Assembly (NCBI GenBank): GCA_025656505.1
Contig: JAHXHR010000013.1
Span: forward strand, 1 to 45,105
Length of the DNA: 45,105 nucleotides
Origin: Candidatus Thiodiazotropha sp. (ex Epidulcina cf. delphinae)
GTDB lineage: Bacteria > Pseudomonadota > Gammaproteobacteria > Chromatiales > Chromatiaceae
Direction of reading: 5' to 3'
A model generated the notes under the pieces. The model was not told the origin of the DNA and did not search any database. It worked only from the letters and a program-made list of their open reading frames with translations. Shown piece by piece: positions 32,851 through 43,297 of the stretch. How positions within the stretch are numbered: position 1 is the first letter of the stretch; each line of letters starts with the position of its first letter. The position numbers and the translations under genes are program-made.

Positions 32851-32895
32851 GACGTAGCTTCGGAAAATGATGGCGGCGCATTTACACACGGGCTG
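32851..32895. repeat. Possible fragment of the 14653-14900 element
   Basis: GACGTAGCTTCGGAAAATGA and the following TGGCGGCGCATTTACAC resemble GACTTAGCTTCGAAAAATGA and TGGTAGTACATTGACAC at 14712-14748. The match is imperfect and no ends are seen. Confidence 0.35.
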
Positions 32896-32899
32896 ACAC

Positions 32900-33421
32900 C
32901 TAACTGACAGCGCGCTGAAACTCGGTTCCCCTGCACCCGGAACAGGGTGGGATGCGGCCGGTTTTCCTGAAGTGCATCTCCTTGCCGCACTGGATGCATA
33001 GCAGGGTTCCGGGTCCTGTCACTTCGCCGGTATGGTAGAGGGTGGCCTTGCCGGCGCGCTCAGCCAGTTTCGCCAGTTCCAGCTTGGTCTGGTCCGCAAC
33101 GCTGCTGAACATCTCCAGCATGCGGTTTTCCACCTGCTGTACGTCAAAACGCCACCAGGCGGAGAGTTGCTCGCCGGTCTCCAACAGGTAGTGGGCCGCA
33201 TCCTTCATGTCCCGCTCCACATAACCGGCGACCTTTTCCGCCTCTTCCAGGCTCAATTCGCCCAGTTCGACCAGCTTTTCACGGGCGTCATCCAGATACT
33301 CTTTCAAGCCCGGTAAGGCGCTCTCTTTGGCCGATTTCGCTGCCTCGTGAACCTCTTGCAGCATTTTGTCATAGGCGGCAGCCAATCTGTCGAACGGGTC
33401 TTTGTGCGGTGTGTCTGTCAT
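32900..33421 (-). CDS. Zinc-ribbon-containing protein (DUF1451 type)
   Basis: 173 residues from the ATG at 33421 with GGGAG upstream; the longer frame to 33559 lies in the leader. Residues 1-130 are long charged helices (DPFDRLAAAYDKMLQEVHEA, LEEAEKVAGYVERDMKDAAH). The C-terminus is a zinc ribbon with LCIQCGKEMHF and IPPCSGCRGTEF. This is the DUF1451 / zinc ribbon-containing protein family, widespread in gammaproteobacteria and of unknown function. It follows ubiB on the same strand at about 170 bp. Confidence 0.85.
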   Translation of the reverse strand: MTDTPHKDPFDRLAAAYDKMLQEVHEAAKSAKESALPGLKEYLDDAREKLVELGELSLEEAEKVAGYVERDMKDAAHYLLETGEQLSAWWRFDVQQVENRMLEMFSSVADQTKLELAKLAERAGKATLYHTGEVTGPGTLLCIQCGKEMHFRKTGRIPPCSGCRGTEFQRAVS

Positions 33422-33593
33422 GGAAGGCTCCCTGCGGAAACTAAGCCGGTTTGTTGTCGCTCTATGGGTAATGATGGTCCAATTTGTAGACAACGCCAAG
33501 GGTATACTGACCAGATTTCGGGTTAGTATGTGCTGCTTCCCGGTGCGGCAGGGCCGCACACCCTACGGCTGTTTTGTAAACCGGTCATCGTAT

Positions 33594-35258
33594 TCAGCTT
33601 TGATCGGTGGCGCTCAGCCAGCTTTTCAGCAGTAGAAATCCTCCGCCTGTCCCGAGCCCTGCGCCGAGCGCCACGGCCAGGGTGACAGGTAGCAAACCTC
33701 CACTGCCGAATGTCAGCAACAGGGAACCGCTGAGGAGCATGGCGCCGCCGGAGATGGAGGTCAGGGTGTTGTGGTGGTTGCTGTGCAGTTGCTCGCGTAA
33801 GCTGTCGAGCTGGTCGGATTTCCACTTTAGTTCGAGCTGTCCGGCGGCTGCCTCGTCGATGATTTTATTGAGTTTTTTGGGCAGATCCGGGAGGTGTTCC
33901 GCAATTTCCGGCAGATTCTTGCGCAGTTTGCCGATAAACGCCTTGCGTCCGATCTGCTCGCTCATCCAATGTTCGAGAAAAGGTTTCGCTGTGGTCCAGA
34001 GATCGAGCTGGGGATAGAGTTGACGCCCCAATCCCTCGATATTCAGCAGGGTCTTCTGCAACAGGATCAGTTGCGGTTGCACTTCCATGTCGAAGCGTCT
34101 GGCGGTCTGGAAAAGCCGCAGCAGAAAGTGTCCGAAGGAGATTTCGCTGAGCGGCTTTTCGAAAATGGGCTCGCTGACGGTGCGTATGGCCGATTCAAAC
34201 TCCTCGAGCCGGGTCTCTTTCGGAACCCAGCCCGACTGCAGATGAAGTTCGGCGACCCGCTTGTAGTCCCGGTTGAAAAAGGCCAGCAGGTTTTCCGCCA
34301 GATAGCGCTTGTCCGCCTCCGTCAGGGTGCCCATGATGCCGAAGTCGACGGCGATATAGCGTCCGTTGGGTTCGACGAAGATGTTACCCGGATGCATGTC
34401 GGCATGAAAAAAATTGTATTTGAAGACCTGGGTGAAGAAGATCTCCACGCCACGCTCGCCAAGCAGCTTCATGCTGATTCCTTGGCTCCGCAAGGCCTCT
34501 ACGTCACCTACCGGTGTGCCACTGATCCGCTCCATGACGAACACGTTCTCTCGGGTCAGCTCCCAATGGACCTCGGGAACATAGAGCGCTTCGCTGTCGA
34601 GGAAATTGCGTCGCAGTTGCGAGGCGTTGGCCGCCTCACGCATCAGGTCCAGTTCATCAAAAATGGTCTTTTCGTACTCACACACGACCTCGACGGGCCT
34701 GAGCCGCCGACCCTCCTTCCAGTACTTCTCGGCCAGGCGCGCAAGGGTGTGGAGCAGATCCACATCCCGTCGAATGGTTTTTTCGATATCGGGGCGCAAT
34801 ACCTTCACCACCACATTCCGGCCGTTCTTGAGCTGCGCGGTATGCACCTGTGCGATGGAAGCGGAGGCGAGAGGTTGTTCGTCAAACGCTACCAGAAGCT
34901 CGTCGATCGGCCGCGCATAGGATTTCTCTATGATGGCGCGGGCCTTGCTGCCGGGGAACGGAGGCACCCTGTCTTGCAGTTTCGCCAACTCCTTTGCCAG
35001 CTCATCCGGCAACAGGTCATGGCGGGTGGAGAGTATCTGCCCGAACTTGACGAAGATGGGTCCCAGGTCCTCCAGGGCGCGGCGGATGCGCACGGGATAG
35101 GCTGAGCGATCCCTACGAAACCAGTACCAGGGTGAAAGATAGATCAGAAAACGGATCGGACGGAACAGGTGAGTGGCGAAGATGACTTCGTCCAGCCCAT
35201 GACGCAGCAGCACCAGATTGATATGTATCAGCCTGAAGGCTTGAGAGGGGCGGATCAC
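33594..35258 (-). CDS. ubiB: Ubiquinone biosynthesis regulatory kinase-like protein UbiB
   Basis: 554 residues. The KxGQ motif lies in [20 protein letters not shown], the Ala-rich loop is [10 protein letters not shown], the Lys strand [11 protein letters not shown], the catalytic-loop and metal segment [17 protein letters not shown] and VDFGIMG. The C-terminus has two hydrophobic segments ([35 protein letters not shown]). UbiB is an atypical kinase-fold ATPase of the inner membrane needed for ubiquinone synthesis. It overlaps ubiJ by 4 bp in the conserved ubiE-ubiJ-ubiB order. Confidence 0.96.
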   Translation of the reverse strand: MIRPSQAFRLIHINLVLLRHGLDEVIFATHLFRPIRFLIYLSPWYWFRRDRSAYPVRIRRALEDLGPIFVKFGQILSTRHDLLPDELAKELAKLQDRVPPFPGSKARAIIEKSYARPIDELLVAFDEQPLASASIAQVHTAQLKNGRNVVVKVLRPDIEKTIRRDVDLLHTLARLAEKYWKEGRRLRPVEVVCEYEKTIFDELDLMREAANASQLRRNFLDSEALYVPEVHWELTRENVFVMERISGTPVGDVEALRSQGISMKLLGERGVEIFFTQVFKYNFFHADMHPGNIFVEPNGRYIAVDFGIMGTLTEADKRYLAENLLAFFNRDYKRVAELHLQSGWVPKETRLEEFESAIRTVSEPIFEKPLSEISFGHFLLRLFQTARRFDMEVQPQLILLQKTLLNIEGLGRQLYPQLDLWTTAKPFLEHWMSEQIGRKAFIGKLRKNLPEIAEHLPDLPKKLNKIIDEAAAGQLELKWKSDQLDSLREQLHSNHHNTLTSISGGAMLLSGSLLLTFGSGGLLPVTLAVALGAGLGTGGGFLLLKSWLSATDQS

Positions 35259-35884
35259 GAGGTTTTATCCTTATCGGCGATGCCTTGCACCAGCCTTTGG
35301 ATGCGGGCGTCGAGTCGTTCGGCATCGTCACGCAGCCGGTCCACTTCGTTGAGGAACGGGGCCGTTTCGAAGCGCCCCGGCAGCAGCCGCAGTTCCTCCT
35401 GCAGATACTCCTGCAGATCCTGCTCGGCGGTGTCGCCCAGCGCTCTTCCCCAGCCGATCGCAGTGCGGACCAGATTGCCGATTTCATGGGCGATGACATC
35501 GCCTGTAAGGCGGGAGAGTTGCTCCTCCCAATCGACATCCAGGCCGGATAGGAATTCGCTGAACCGCTGTGCCAGGTCGGTATCGCCTTCGATCTGCACC
35601 GATCCACTGAAGAGCCGGTCGGCGCTTCGGCGGCTGCCCCGCATGTTGGCCAGATCGAGAGGTGCGCCGCGTAGGATGCAATCGGGTTGTCCTTCGTAAT
35701 CGCTGAATAACTGTATACCGGCAGGTCCCGGAATCAGATGGAGCGAAATGTCCAGCCCGAGCAGCTCCAGGCGTATCACCCGTCCATGCATGGGTGCGAG
35801 TCGCGCGGGGGTCTCCGGATCGAGGCGGATCGCCTGATTGAGCAGTTGTTCAAAACTAGCGAAGGTGGTGGCGCTGATGGTCAT
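35255..35884 (-). CDS. ubiJ: Ubiquinone biosynthesis accessory factor UbiJ (SCP2 domain)
   Basis: 209 residues. The N-terminal SCP2 lipid-binding domain (about 10-125) includes [20 protein letters not shown] and [15 protein letters not shown]. The C-terminal part is helical and charged ([20 protein letters not shown]), as in UbiJ. UbiJ with UbiK helps hold ubiquinone intermediates for the Ubi complex. Position between ubiE and ubiB supports the call. Gaps: 30 bp from ubiE, 4-bp overlap with ubiB. Confidence 0.92.
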   Translation of the reverse strand: MTISATTFASFEQLLNQAIRLDPETPARLAPMHGRVIRLELLGLDISLHLIPGPAGIQLFSDYEGQPDCILRGAPLDLANMRGSRRSADRLFSGSVQIEGDTDLAQRFSEFLSGLDVDWEEQLSRLTGDVIAHEIGNLVRTAIGWGRALGDTAEQDLQEYLQEELRLLPGRFETAPFLNEVDRLRDDAERLDARIQRLVQGIADKDKTS

Positions 35885-35914
35885 GCTTGTCTATCCGCAT
35901 CGTGTTAACAGGCC

Positions 35915-36664
35915 CTAAAATCTATAGCCCCGATGAATGGCGACTACGCCGCCTGTCAGATTGAAATAGTCGCAGCGCTCGAAGCCGGCATGCGCCATCA
36001 TGCCTTTGAGGGTCTCCTGGTCCGGGTGCATGCGGATCGATTCGGCCAGATAGCGATAGCTCTCCTCATCGTTGGTGACCAGCTTGCCGATTTTCGGCAG
36101 CAGGTTAAAGGAGTAGAAGTCGTAGAGCTTCTCCAGCGGCCTATTGGTGGGTTTGGAAAACTCAAGCACCAACAAGCGCCCACCCGGCTTGAGGATGCGG
36201 AAGATCGAATTCAGGGCCTGTTGTTTGTCCGTCACGTTTCGCAGGCCGAACCCGATGGTGACGCAATCGAAGTGTTGATCGGGAAAGGGTAGGTGTTGGG
36301 CGTCGGCCTGGATGTAGAGGACGTTGCCGATCCGCCCTTCATTGACCATGCGCTCCCTGCCCTGGGTGAGCATGGATGCGTTGATATCGGAAAAGACAAC
36401 CAGACCGTCACGGCCGACCAAGCCGCTGAAGCGGGCGGACAGATCACCGGTGCCGGCTGCCAGATCCAGCACCCGTTGTCCCTTGCCCACCCCGGAAAGC
36501 TCAATGGTGTTGCGCTTCCACAACCGGTGAATACCGAACGACATCAAGTCGTTCATCAGGTCGTACTTATTGGCGACGGAATCGAAGACCTCGCGCACCC
36601 GTTCGGCCTTCTCGCCGATAGGTACGTCCTGAAATCCGAAATGTGTGGTCTTCTCTTCCTTCAT
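35915..36664 (-). CDS. ubiE: Ubiquinone/menaquinone C-methyltransferase UbiE
   Basis: 249 residues from the ATG at 36664; a TTG at 36694 would overlap the DUF971 gene. Motifs: [22 protein letters not shown] motif [35 protein letters not shown] and [10 protein letters not shown], then [16 protein letters not shown] and [12 protein letters not shown] at the end. It methylates the ring at C2 in ubiquinone (and menaquinone) synthesis. It lies 4 bp after DUF971 and before ubiJ, a conserved operon. Confidence 0.97.
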   Translation of the reverse strand: MKEEKTTHFGFQDVPIGEKAERVREVFDSVANKYDLMNDLMSFGIHRLWKRNTIELSGVGKGQRVLDLAAGTGDLSARFSGLVGRDGLVVFSDINASMLTQGRERMVNEGRIGNVLYIQADAQHLPFPDQHFDCVTIGFGLRNVTDKQQALNSIFRILKPGGRLLVLEFSKPTNRPLEKLYDFYSFNLLPKIGKLVTNDEESYRYLAESIRMHPDQETLKGMMAHAGFERCDYFNLTGGVVAIHRGYRF

Positions 36665-36668
36665 GGTT

Positions 36669-37037
36669 TTACGCCGATGGTTCTTTTCGCTCAAAGCCGG
36701 CGGCCTTCAGCCGTTGCAGATAGTCTTGCCAGTTTTGTTCATAGTTGAGCTCCAACCGGTAGAGGGTATCCCAGGAGTAGATGCCGGTATTGTGCTCATC
36801 GTCGAAGTGGAGGCGGATAGCATAATTACCCACCGGGTCTATATGGGCGATATTCACCGCTTCTTTGCCGACCTGCAACACCGACTGCCCCGGGCCATGG
36901 CCTTGGACCTCCGCCGAGGGGGAGAAGACGCGCAGGTATTCAGCGGGATAGCTGAATTTATGTCCGTCGTCGAAACTGATTTCCAGCGTGCGGGACTGCT
37001 TATGCAAATGGATCTCTGTCGGATTGGGATGTGGCAT
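36669..37037 (-). CDS. DUF971 protein (GBBH-like N-terminal domain)
   Basis: 122 residues: [44 protein letters not shown]-like [20 protein letters not shown] and [15 protein letters not shown]971 is the N-terminal domain of gamma-butyrobetaine hydroxylases as a stand-alone protein, also seen next to iron-sulfur carrier genes. Its role is not settled. The gene lies between hslU and ubiE, a placement common in gammaproteobacteria. Length is normal. Confidence 0.92.
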   Translation of the reverse strand: MPHPNPTEIHLHKQSRTLEISFDDGHKFSYPAEYLRVFSPSAEVQGHGPGQSVLQVGKEAVNIAHIDPVGNYAIRLHFDDEHNTGIYSWDTLYRLELNYEQNWQDYLQRLKAAGFERKEPSA

Positions 37038-37141
37038 GGTTTTCTCTCGTCGCTTGACAAGCCCTCATTCTAATCACCCTTCGGGTTAGTACCTTGCCGG
37101 GAGGGCGATAAACCCGGTTGCTTGGGCGTGATCCGGTGCTT

Positions 37142-38479
37142 TTAAAGAATGTACTGACTCAGATCATCGTCTGCGGCCAGTTCTGAGAGCTGGTCGTCGA
37201 CATAATGTTCATCGATGACGATGTGCTCCCCGCTATGCTCGGAGGCATCGAAAGAGATGACTTCAAGCAGTCGCTCCATCACGGTGTGCAGGCGGCGGGC
37301 GCCGATGTTTTCAGTCTTCTCGTTGACCTGCCAGGCGGTCTCAGCGATGCGGCGTATCCCCCCCTCGGTGAATTCGATGCCTACGTTTTCGGTCGCCAAC
37401 AGGGCTTGGTATTGCTCGGTTAGGGAGGCGTCCGGTTCGGTGAGTATGCGGGTGAAGTCATCGGTGGTCAGGGCTGACAGCTCCACCCGGATCGGTAGGC
37501 GCCCCTGCAGTTCGGGGATCAGGTCGGACGGCTTAGCCAAGTGAAAGGCGCCGGAGGCGATGAACAGGATGTGGTCGGTCTTCACCATACCGTGCTTGGT
37601 GGAGACGGTGCATCCTTCCACCAGAGGCAGCAGATCGCGCTGCACGCCTTCCCGGGAGACATCGGCGCCGCTGGTTTCCGCACGGCTGGTTACTTTGTCC
37701 AGTTCGTCGAGAAACACGATGCCGTGTTGTTCCACGATCTCCAGGGCGCGCAGCTTCAGGTCTTCTTCATTGATGCGGTTGGCCGCTTCTTCGTCGCGCA
37801 ACACCTTGTAGGCATCTTTGATGCGGAGTTTATGACGTCGCGTGCGGCCGGAGCCCAGGCTCTGGAACATGCCTTGGAGCTGGCTGGTCATCTCCTCCAT
37901 TCCCGGTGGGGCCATGATTTCGACCCCGACCGGGGTGGAGCTGACCTCGATCTCGATCTCCCTGTCGTCCAGCCCGCCGTCACGCAGCTTGTCACGGAAT
38001 TTCTCGCGGGTGGCGCCGGAGACCTGGGAGGCCGGTTCGTCATCTTCCCAGCCGCTGGGCTTGGGAGCCGGCAACAGGGCATCCAGGATCCGCTCCTCGG
38101 CTGCCTGACTGGCTTCGCCCGCGACCTTTTCCATCTCCCCTTCGCGCACCATCTTCACCGCGGAGTCGGCAAGTTCGCGGATGATGGAGTCGACTTCCCG
38201 GCCCACATAGCCCACTTCGGTGAATTTGGTCGCTTCGACCTTGAGAAAGGGTGCGTTTGCCAGCTTTGCCAAGCGGCGGGCGATTTCGGTCTTGCCGACA
38301 CCGGTCGGACCGATCATCAGGATGTTCTTCGGTGTGATCTCGTTACGCAAGACTTCGTCTACCTGGGCGCGGCGCCAGCGATTGCGCAGGGCGATGGCCA
38401 CGGCTCGCTTGGCATCGGCCTGGCCGATGATGTGTTTATTCAGTTCGGCAACGATCTGTTGGGGAGTGATTTCCGACAT
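37142..38479 (-). CDS. hslU: HslU ATPase of the HslUV protease
   Basis: 445 residues. N-terminal [20 protein letters not shown], Walker [17 protein letters not shown], pore loop in [13 protein letters not shown], an I-domain (about 110-240) with [18 protein letters not shown], Walker [28 protein letters not shown], sensor 2 [15 protein letters not shown] and the HslV-activating C-terminus DLSQYIL. The AAA+ hexamer unfolds proteins for HslV. It follows hslV by 13 bp. No defect seen. Confidence 0.98.
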   Translation of the reverse strand: MSEITPQQIVAELNKHIIGQADAKRAVAIALRNRWRRAQVDEVLRNEITPKNILMIGPTGVGKTEIARRLAKLANAPFLKVEATKFTEVGYVGREVDSIIRELADSAVKMVREGEMEKVAGEASQAAEERILDALLPAPKPSGWEDDEPASQVSGATREKFRDKLRDGGLDDREIEIEVSSTPVGVEIMAPPGMEEMTSQLQGMFQSLGSGRTRRHKLRIKDAYKVLRDEEAANRINEEDLKLRALEIVEQHGIVFLDELDKVTSRAETSGADVSREGVQRDLLPLVEGCTVSTKHGMVKTDHILFIASGAFHLAKPSDLIPELQGRLPIRVELSALTTDDFTRILTEPDASLTEQYQALLATENVGIEFTEGGIRRIAETAWQVNEKTENIGARRLHTVMERLLEVISFDASEHSGEHIVIDEHYVDDQLSELAADDDLSQYIL

Positions 38480-38492
38480 GTGTTAACTGGCC

Positions 38493-39038
38493 CTAGCTCT
38501 CGCTGTCCAATGCTTCAAGCACGAGGTTATGATTGGTGTAGATACAGATATCGGCGGCAATGCCGAGTCCCTTTTCGACGATCTCACGGGCGTCGAGTTC
38601 CGTGTTTTCCAGCAGGGCGCGGGCCGCGGCCTGGGCAAAGCTGCCACCGGAGCCGATGGCCATCAGGTTATGTTCCGGTTCGATGACGTCCCCGGTGCCT
38701 GAGATGATCAGCGAGGTTTCGGCATCGGCGACGCAGAGCAGCGCTTCAAGCCGGCGCAGGGCGCGGTCGGTGCGCCAGTCCTTGGCCATCTCCACGGCAG
38801 CGCGGGTCAGGTTGCCCTGGTGCTTTTCCAGTTTGCCTTCGAAACGCTCGAACAGGGTAAAGGCATCGGCGGTGGCACCGGCGAACCCGGCGATCACATT
38901 GCCCTTGTAGAGTTGCCGCACCTTACGGGCGTTGCCCTTCATCACGGTATTGCCGAGGGAGACCTGGCCGTCGCCGCCGATGACCACTTTGCCGCCGCGC
39001 CGGACTGAAAGAATGGTTGTGCCTCTGAAATTTTCCAC
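38493..39038 (-). CDS. hslV: HslV peptidase of the HslUV protease
   Basis: 181 residues from a GTG at 39038 (AGGGT upstream); the frame is open to 39404 but that part is unlike HslV. It begins (M)[20 protein letters not shown], so the catalytic Thr would be exposed after removal of a six-residue leader, where E. coli HslV has only Met. Further markers: [47 protein letters not shown] and [17 protein letters not shown]. It forms the double-ring threonine protease with HslU. Confidence 0.95.
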   Translation of the reverse strand: MENFRGTTILSVRRGGKVVIGGDGQVSLGNTVMKGNARKVRQLYKGNVIAGFAGATADAFTLFERFEGKLEKHQGNLTRAAVEMAKDWRTDRALRRLEALLCVADAETSLIISGTGDVIEPEHNLMAIGSGGSFAQAAARALLENTELDAREIVEKGLGIAADICIYTNHNLVLEALDSES

Positions 39039-39170
39039 GCTGACCCTGAGTGAATATTGACAAGGGGGCGATTGTACCTGAGGTGGAGGCCGGTGAGAAA
39101 TCCGCTTTGCCGTTAAAACAGGTTTTTCACTTTCTTGTTTGGTCCCTCGATCCATGGCAGAGTCGGCGTT

Positions 39171-40130
39171 ATGCATAAATCGACTCCACTCTGTTTTGCC
39201 GTCAGCCTGGTTGTTGTTTTGGCCGCTTCTGCACAGGCCGGTGAAAACATGCCCTATCCCCGAGGCCCGATGAGCGCAGACGAGATTGCCGGCCAGGTCT
39301 ATACGGCTGCGCATGGCGGGTTGGTCCGGAACGCGGTCAGCAAACGCAAAGGGCGGGATGTGGCGGTGGTGGTGAATCGTGCTCCGCTGGACATGCGCAC
39401 CCAAGACAGAATCCCCAGCGTGCAGACCTTCGACACCTATGTCAACAACAATCCGCAGGATCCGGCCGTCGAAACCCTGCAGATGGCGATTCTCACATCG
39501 GGGAAGACGAAGGGGACCGGCGTGCTGTTGACCCGCTTTGCCGATAGCGATAAGGGAGCGGTTATCTCGATGTGGCTGCCGGCGTTACGAAAAATCCGGC
39601 GTATCAACGAGCCGTCGCACGAGGATGTCTGGTTCGGCACCAACCTGACCTACGGCGAACTGGTGCTGAGGGGGCCTGACGACGAGATCCATGAACTGCT
39701 TGGAGAGGGTAGGATCGAGGGTTGCCTCGGGGCGATGGCGCTGAAGCGCTGGGAGAAGAACCGTTATACTCTGCGGCTGCCCGGCCCTCAGTGCACCCAT
39801 ATCGGCAAGCCGGTCTATCGCCTGAAGAGCACCACCAAGTTCAAAAATTGGTGGTACGACTACCACATCAGCGAGATCGACAAGCGCACCTTTGCACTCT
39901 ACCGGACAGTCTATTATAAAAACGGCGGGAAAATCAAGACCGTCTACATCGACTGGCAATCCCTCGACCAACCCGACCCGCGCATCACCTATCCGCGATA
40001 CATTTATGCCGTGACACACGCGGATGGTAAGGACAGTATGGTGTATGTGCCCCGTAGCACCATTTCGCTCAACGCGGATCTTGGGGATGATTTCTGGTCG
40101 GAAGAGACACTGCGGGCCTATGGTCGATGA
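39171..40130 (+). CDS. LolA-like outer-membrane lipoprotein-sorting protein
   Basis: 319 residues from the ATG at 39171. Residues 1-24 are a signal peptide ([18 protein letters not shown]). The mature part reads [54 protein letters not shown] and [18 protein letters not shown], the beta-rich LolA-like fold of the PF17131-type family, which I recall usually stands beside RND/MMPL exporters. It probably takes a lipid or lipoprotein from the transporter in the periplasm. The transporter starts 248 bp downstream; the gap holds a miniature element. Confidence 0.8.
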   Translation: MHKSTPLCFAVSLVVVLAASAQAGENMPYPRGPMSADEIAGQVYTAAHGGLVRNAVSKRKGRDVAVVVNRAPLDMRTQDRIPSVQTFDTYVNNNPQDPAVETLQMAILTSGKTKGTGVLLTRFADSDKGAVISMWLPALRKIRRINEPSHEDVWFGTNLTYGELVLRGPDDEIHELLGEGRIEGCLGAMALKRWEKNRYTLRLPGPQCTHIGKPVYRLKSTTKFKNWWYDYHISEIDKRTFALYRTVYYKNGGKIKTVYIDWQSLDQPDPRITYPRYIYAVTHADGKDSMVYVPRSTISLNADLGDDFWSEETLRAYGR

Positions 40131-40165
40131 GGTCACGGACAATGGCTATGATATTGTTCGTATCC

Positions 40166-40323
40166 CTAGCCTGGATGTTTCACCCAGGAACGTGATGATC
40201 GGTGGGAGGGCGCGTTCAGTGTTGCCGGGTAACACTTTGCACTTTGCTGATATTCCATAAATTATATGTTACATCAAAAGGTTAATTCATATTGTCAGCG
40301 GCCGGGTGAAATATCCGGGCTAG
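40166..40323. repeat. Miniature element with CTAG ends (150 bp plus flanks)
   Basis: The ends CCTGGATGTTTCACCC and GGGTGAAATATCCGGG (two mismatches) are flanked on both sides by CTAG, either end bases or a 4-bp target duplication. It lies between the LolA-like gene and its transporter. Relatives: 24190-24456 (interrupted), 31478-31513 (fragment), and by its ends 14653-14900. Confidence 0.85.
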
Positions 40324-40378
40324 CGCGAGGCTCAGAAGGGTAATGGCAGCAACCTGATATGTCGCGTTAATAGAATCG

Positions 40379-43297
40379 ATGGGCCAGGACACCAGAGACT
40401 ACGCTGAAGGATATGCCCGCTTTATGCTCAGGCACCGTCGGGCGGTGATTTTTCTGTTGTTCGCCTCCACCCTGCTGGCCCTCAGCTTCGTCGACCGGGT
40501 GAATCTGCGCAACGACCCGGATTCGCTTCTGCCCCTCTCCAACCGCTACATCGCCACCAACCTCTACAGTGATCTCAGCTACGGCATGGGGAACCTCATG
40601 GTGTGGGGCATGAAGGTCAAACAGGGCGATATCCATCAGCCCTGGTTTATCCGTATGATGGACGAATTCTACCGGGATGTGAGTAACCTGGCGTTCGCCA
40701 ATAGCGCCAACTTTATCGGTCTCCCTTCGCCGAAGATGCGAAATATCGGTATTACCGAGGATGGCAGCCTGGATTTCCGCCGCCTGTTGCCCGCCGGTGG
40801 CCTATCGGACGATAAGCAGCGACAACGCAGTCAACTGGATTACCTACGGGAGGGACTGGAGAATCACCTGGTTTTGGAGTCCCTGTTGGTCTACTACCAG
40901 GACCGACAAGGTAACAAGTGCGAAATGGTCGGCGCCGACGGCCTGATCAGCAACGCCTCCATCGCTCATGTGCATAGGAGCTGCACTGCCAAAGGAACCT
41001 TCATCATCGGCGACTTCAGCAATGAGTTGAAGGATCATCACTTGGAATGGATAGCGTCGGCCAAGGGGGTAATGGCCGACTATCAAGCCCGTTACGGTGA
41101 CCGGGTCGAGTTCTATATCTCGGGAGAGCCCTATTTCCTCGCCTCCATGGTCGAGGAGTTGTGGGACAAGGCCTGGCTGTTCGGCGTCTCGTTACTGATT
41201 ATACTGCTGGTGCTCTGGTATGAGTTCCGCCACTGGAGTTGCGCCGTTCTGCCCCTGCTCGGGGTCGGTATGACCATCATTCTGACCTTGGGTTTGATGG
41301 GGTATACCCAATTCAGACTCACCACCATGATGGCCTTGACGCCGATGCTGTTGCTGGCGATCGGCATCGGCCATTCGATGCAGATCACCCGGCGTTTTAC
41401 GCAGGAGCTGCACCATACGGGGGATCCCGAACAGGCGGCGCTGGCATCGATTCGTCACACCATCGTCCCGGCAGCCCTTTCCATCGGCACCGATCTGCAC
41501 GGTTTTTTCGCCATCTCCTTCATCGATATTTCATTTTATAAGGCCTATGCCTATTTCGGCATCTTCGGCATGTCTACCTTGATCCTCACCACCACCACCC
41601 TGATTCCCCTGCTGATGGTCACCTTCCCGCCGAGACTGCGTGATAGGGAGCATGAAAGGGGATGGGAGATGGCGCTGGCGAACGGTTTGACACGCATCCT
41701 CACCGGTCCCGCCAAGTGGCTGCCGGTGCTGGCGGTGATCGCTATCTGGTTGGCCGCCGCCTACATGGCGGAACTGGACAGGGGCTTCAGTGCCTTGCTG
41801 GCCGGCAAGGCGGGGCGCACGGATCCGGAAGTCGCTCGCATACAGGATGAGTTCGACATCATGCCGGGAGTGGAGAAAGGTATCCACTACCCGAGAGCGG
41901 CCTACAAGGACCGCTATCTGTTGGGAGCGTTGCTCGGAGGAGATGGCGAGGTCAAGGTCATTGCCGACCTGGATGCCTTGTCGAGCATGATGCCGGGGGT
42001 GATTACCGCGAATATGCTGATTCGCTCCAAGCAGGGTGTGTTGCCGCCCTGTGGGATGGATGCCTGGAACGAGAAGGGAGAGCGGCTGTTGGGCGCGGAT
42101 CGCTGCTTTGATGAATTGGCGGACCCGCCGCAAGGGATCTTTAACCGGGCCGAGGTATTGGGCGCCCTTTCGGCGTTCGAGGATTGGTTGCGCGGCCATC
42201 CGAATATCGGTTACACCACCTCGTATGTGCAGTTTGTCAAGACCCTCAATATGATGCTCAATGCGCCGGCAGGCGAACCGCCGACGCGGCATATGAACCT
42301 GTACGCCATACCCACCGTCGAGCATATGCGGCGGAATGCCTATGCCTACCGTCTAGCCGACAGCGGCGGGCAGCTACCGGACCCGGACAGGATCGTACAA
42401 CTCTACAGCGGTATGTTGGACGCCGGCGCCGCTGCGGGCGGGCTCGATTCGTTCATCAACACCCGCAGTTGGGACGAAGGCATTATCGTCGGTTTTGTCA
42501 ATACCATGGACCCTCGGCAGACCCATCAGACCGTTATCGATATCCAGGACTATCTGCGGAGCCATGCCGGGGATCCCGGTATGGATCAACTGATCGTGGG
42601 GATACAGGGTGGGGAGCGCATCAGGATTCCCACCAAGGACAGACAGGGGAGCCGCACCCTGGTAACGGACGACGCCATGCCGGGAAAAGCGGCGATCGGC
42701 GGTTTTCTCGGCATCACCGAGGCCACCCGGGACGTGGCGTTCAAGGAGTGGCTGAACGCCCCGATCGCCACCTCGCTGACGGTCTTTGTCATGACCCTGA
42801 TCATGTTTCGTTCCTGGATGATCGCCTGCATCCTGATCAGCCTCTGCTTCATCACCCTGATGACCCAATACGGGTTGGGCGCCTATATGTCATCCATCGG
42901 AGAGTGGTCCGCCAACCTGGCCTTTCATGTGCAGGTGGCGCTGAGTATCGCCATGGGATTGGGGGTGGACTACGGGGTTTATATGGTGTTTCGCCTGCGT
43001 GAGGAGATGAGCGTCTGCGGCGGCGAGTGGCGGGAGGCATTGAGAGCCACCCTGAGCACCACCGGTTCCGCGATCATCATCGCCATGGTGGTGCTGCTGG
43101 GCAGTTTCATCCCGCTGATGAATACCGAACTGGCCAATCTCTGGTCGGTGTCCCTCTACATCTCCGAAGCGCTGATCATGGATGTGTTCATCGCCTTGAT
43201 GGTGCTGCCGCTGATGGTTTATTGGCTAAGACCGGGATTTGTCTTCCGGCAGGGAAGAAAAATCTCTCGCAAAGACGCCAAGATCGCAAAGGTATGA
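40379..43297 (+). CDS. RND/MMPL-family transporter
   Basis: 972 residues. A first helix (about 22-40, AVIFLLFASTLLALSFVDRV) is followed by a periplasmic domain, then a helix bundle (about 265-440; LLIILLVLWYEFRHW, MMALTPMLLLAIGIGHSMQI), a second periplasmic domain and a second bundle (about 800-960; IATSLTVFVMTLIMFRSWMI, ALSIAMGLGVDYGVYMVFRL). This is the two-fold RND layout of the MMPL / sterol-sensing type, proton-driven and usually moving lipids or hydrophobic compounds. The Asp of GLGVDYG is a likely proton site. Substrate unknown. The last 13 residues (RKISRKDAKIAKV) are read from a dispersed repeat arm. Confidence 0.9.
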   Translation: MGQDTRDYAEGYARFMLRHRRAVIFLLFASTLLALSFVDRVNLRNDPDSLLPLSNRYIATNLYSDLSYGMGNLMVWGMKVKQGDIHQPWFIRMMDEFYRDVSNLAFANSANFIGLPSPKMRNIGITEDGSLDFRRLLPAGGLSDDKQRQRSQLDYLREGLENHLVLESLLVYYQDRQGNKCEMVGADGLISNASIAHVHRSCTAKGTFIIGDFSNELKDHHLEWIASAKGVMADYQARYGDRVEFYISGEPYFLASMVEELWDKAWLFGVSLLIILLVLWYEFRHWSCAVLPLLGVGMTIILTLGLMGYTQFRLTTMMALTPMLLLAIGIGHSMQITRRFTQELHHTGDPEQAALASIRHTIVPAALSIGTDLHGFFAISFIDISFYKAYAYFGIFGMSTLILTTTTLIPLLMVTFPPRLRDREHERGWEMALANGLTRILTGPAKWLPVLAVIAIWLAAAYMAELDRGFSALLAGKAGRTDPEVARIQDEFDIMPGVEKGIHYPRAAYKDRYLLGALLGGDGEVKVIADLDALSSMMPGVITANMLIRSKQGVLPPCGMDAWNEKGERLLGADRCFDELADPPQGIFNRAEVLGALSAFEDWLRGHPNIGYTTSYVQFVKTLNMMLNAPAGEPPTRHMNLYAIPTVEHMRRNAYAYRLADSGGQLPDPDRIVQLYSGMLDAGAAAGGLDSFINTRSWDEGIIVGFVNTMDPRQTHQTVIDIQDYLRSHAGDPGMDQLIVGIQGGERIRIPTKDRQGSRTLVTDDAMPGKAAIGGFLGITEATRDVAFKEWLNAPIATSLTVFVMTLIMFRSWMIACILISLCFITLMTQYGLGAYMSSIGEWSANLAFHVQVALSIAMGLGVDYGVYMVFRLREEMSVCGGEWREALRATLSTTGSAIIIAMVVLLGSFIPLMNTELANLWSVSLYISEALIMDVFIALMVLPLMVYWLRPGFVFRQGRKISRKDAKIAKV

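Noticed and set aside
33894-35105. Plus-strand frame of 403 codons opposite ubiB
   Set aside because: The UbiB motifs on the minus strand are unmistakable; this is a shadow.
37541-38686. Plus-strand frame of 381 codons opposite hslU and hslV
   Set aside because: A shadow of two well-conserved genes, with no start signal.
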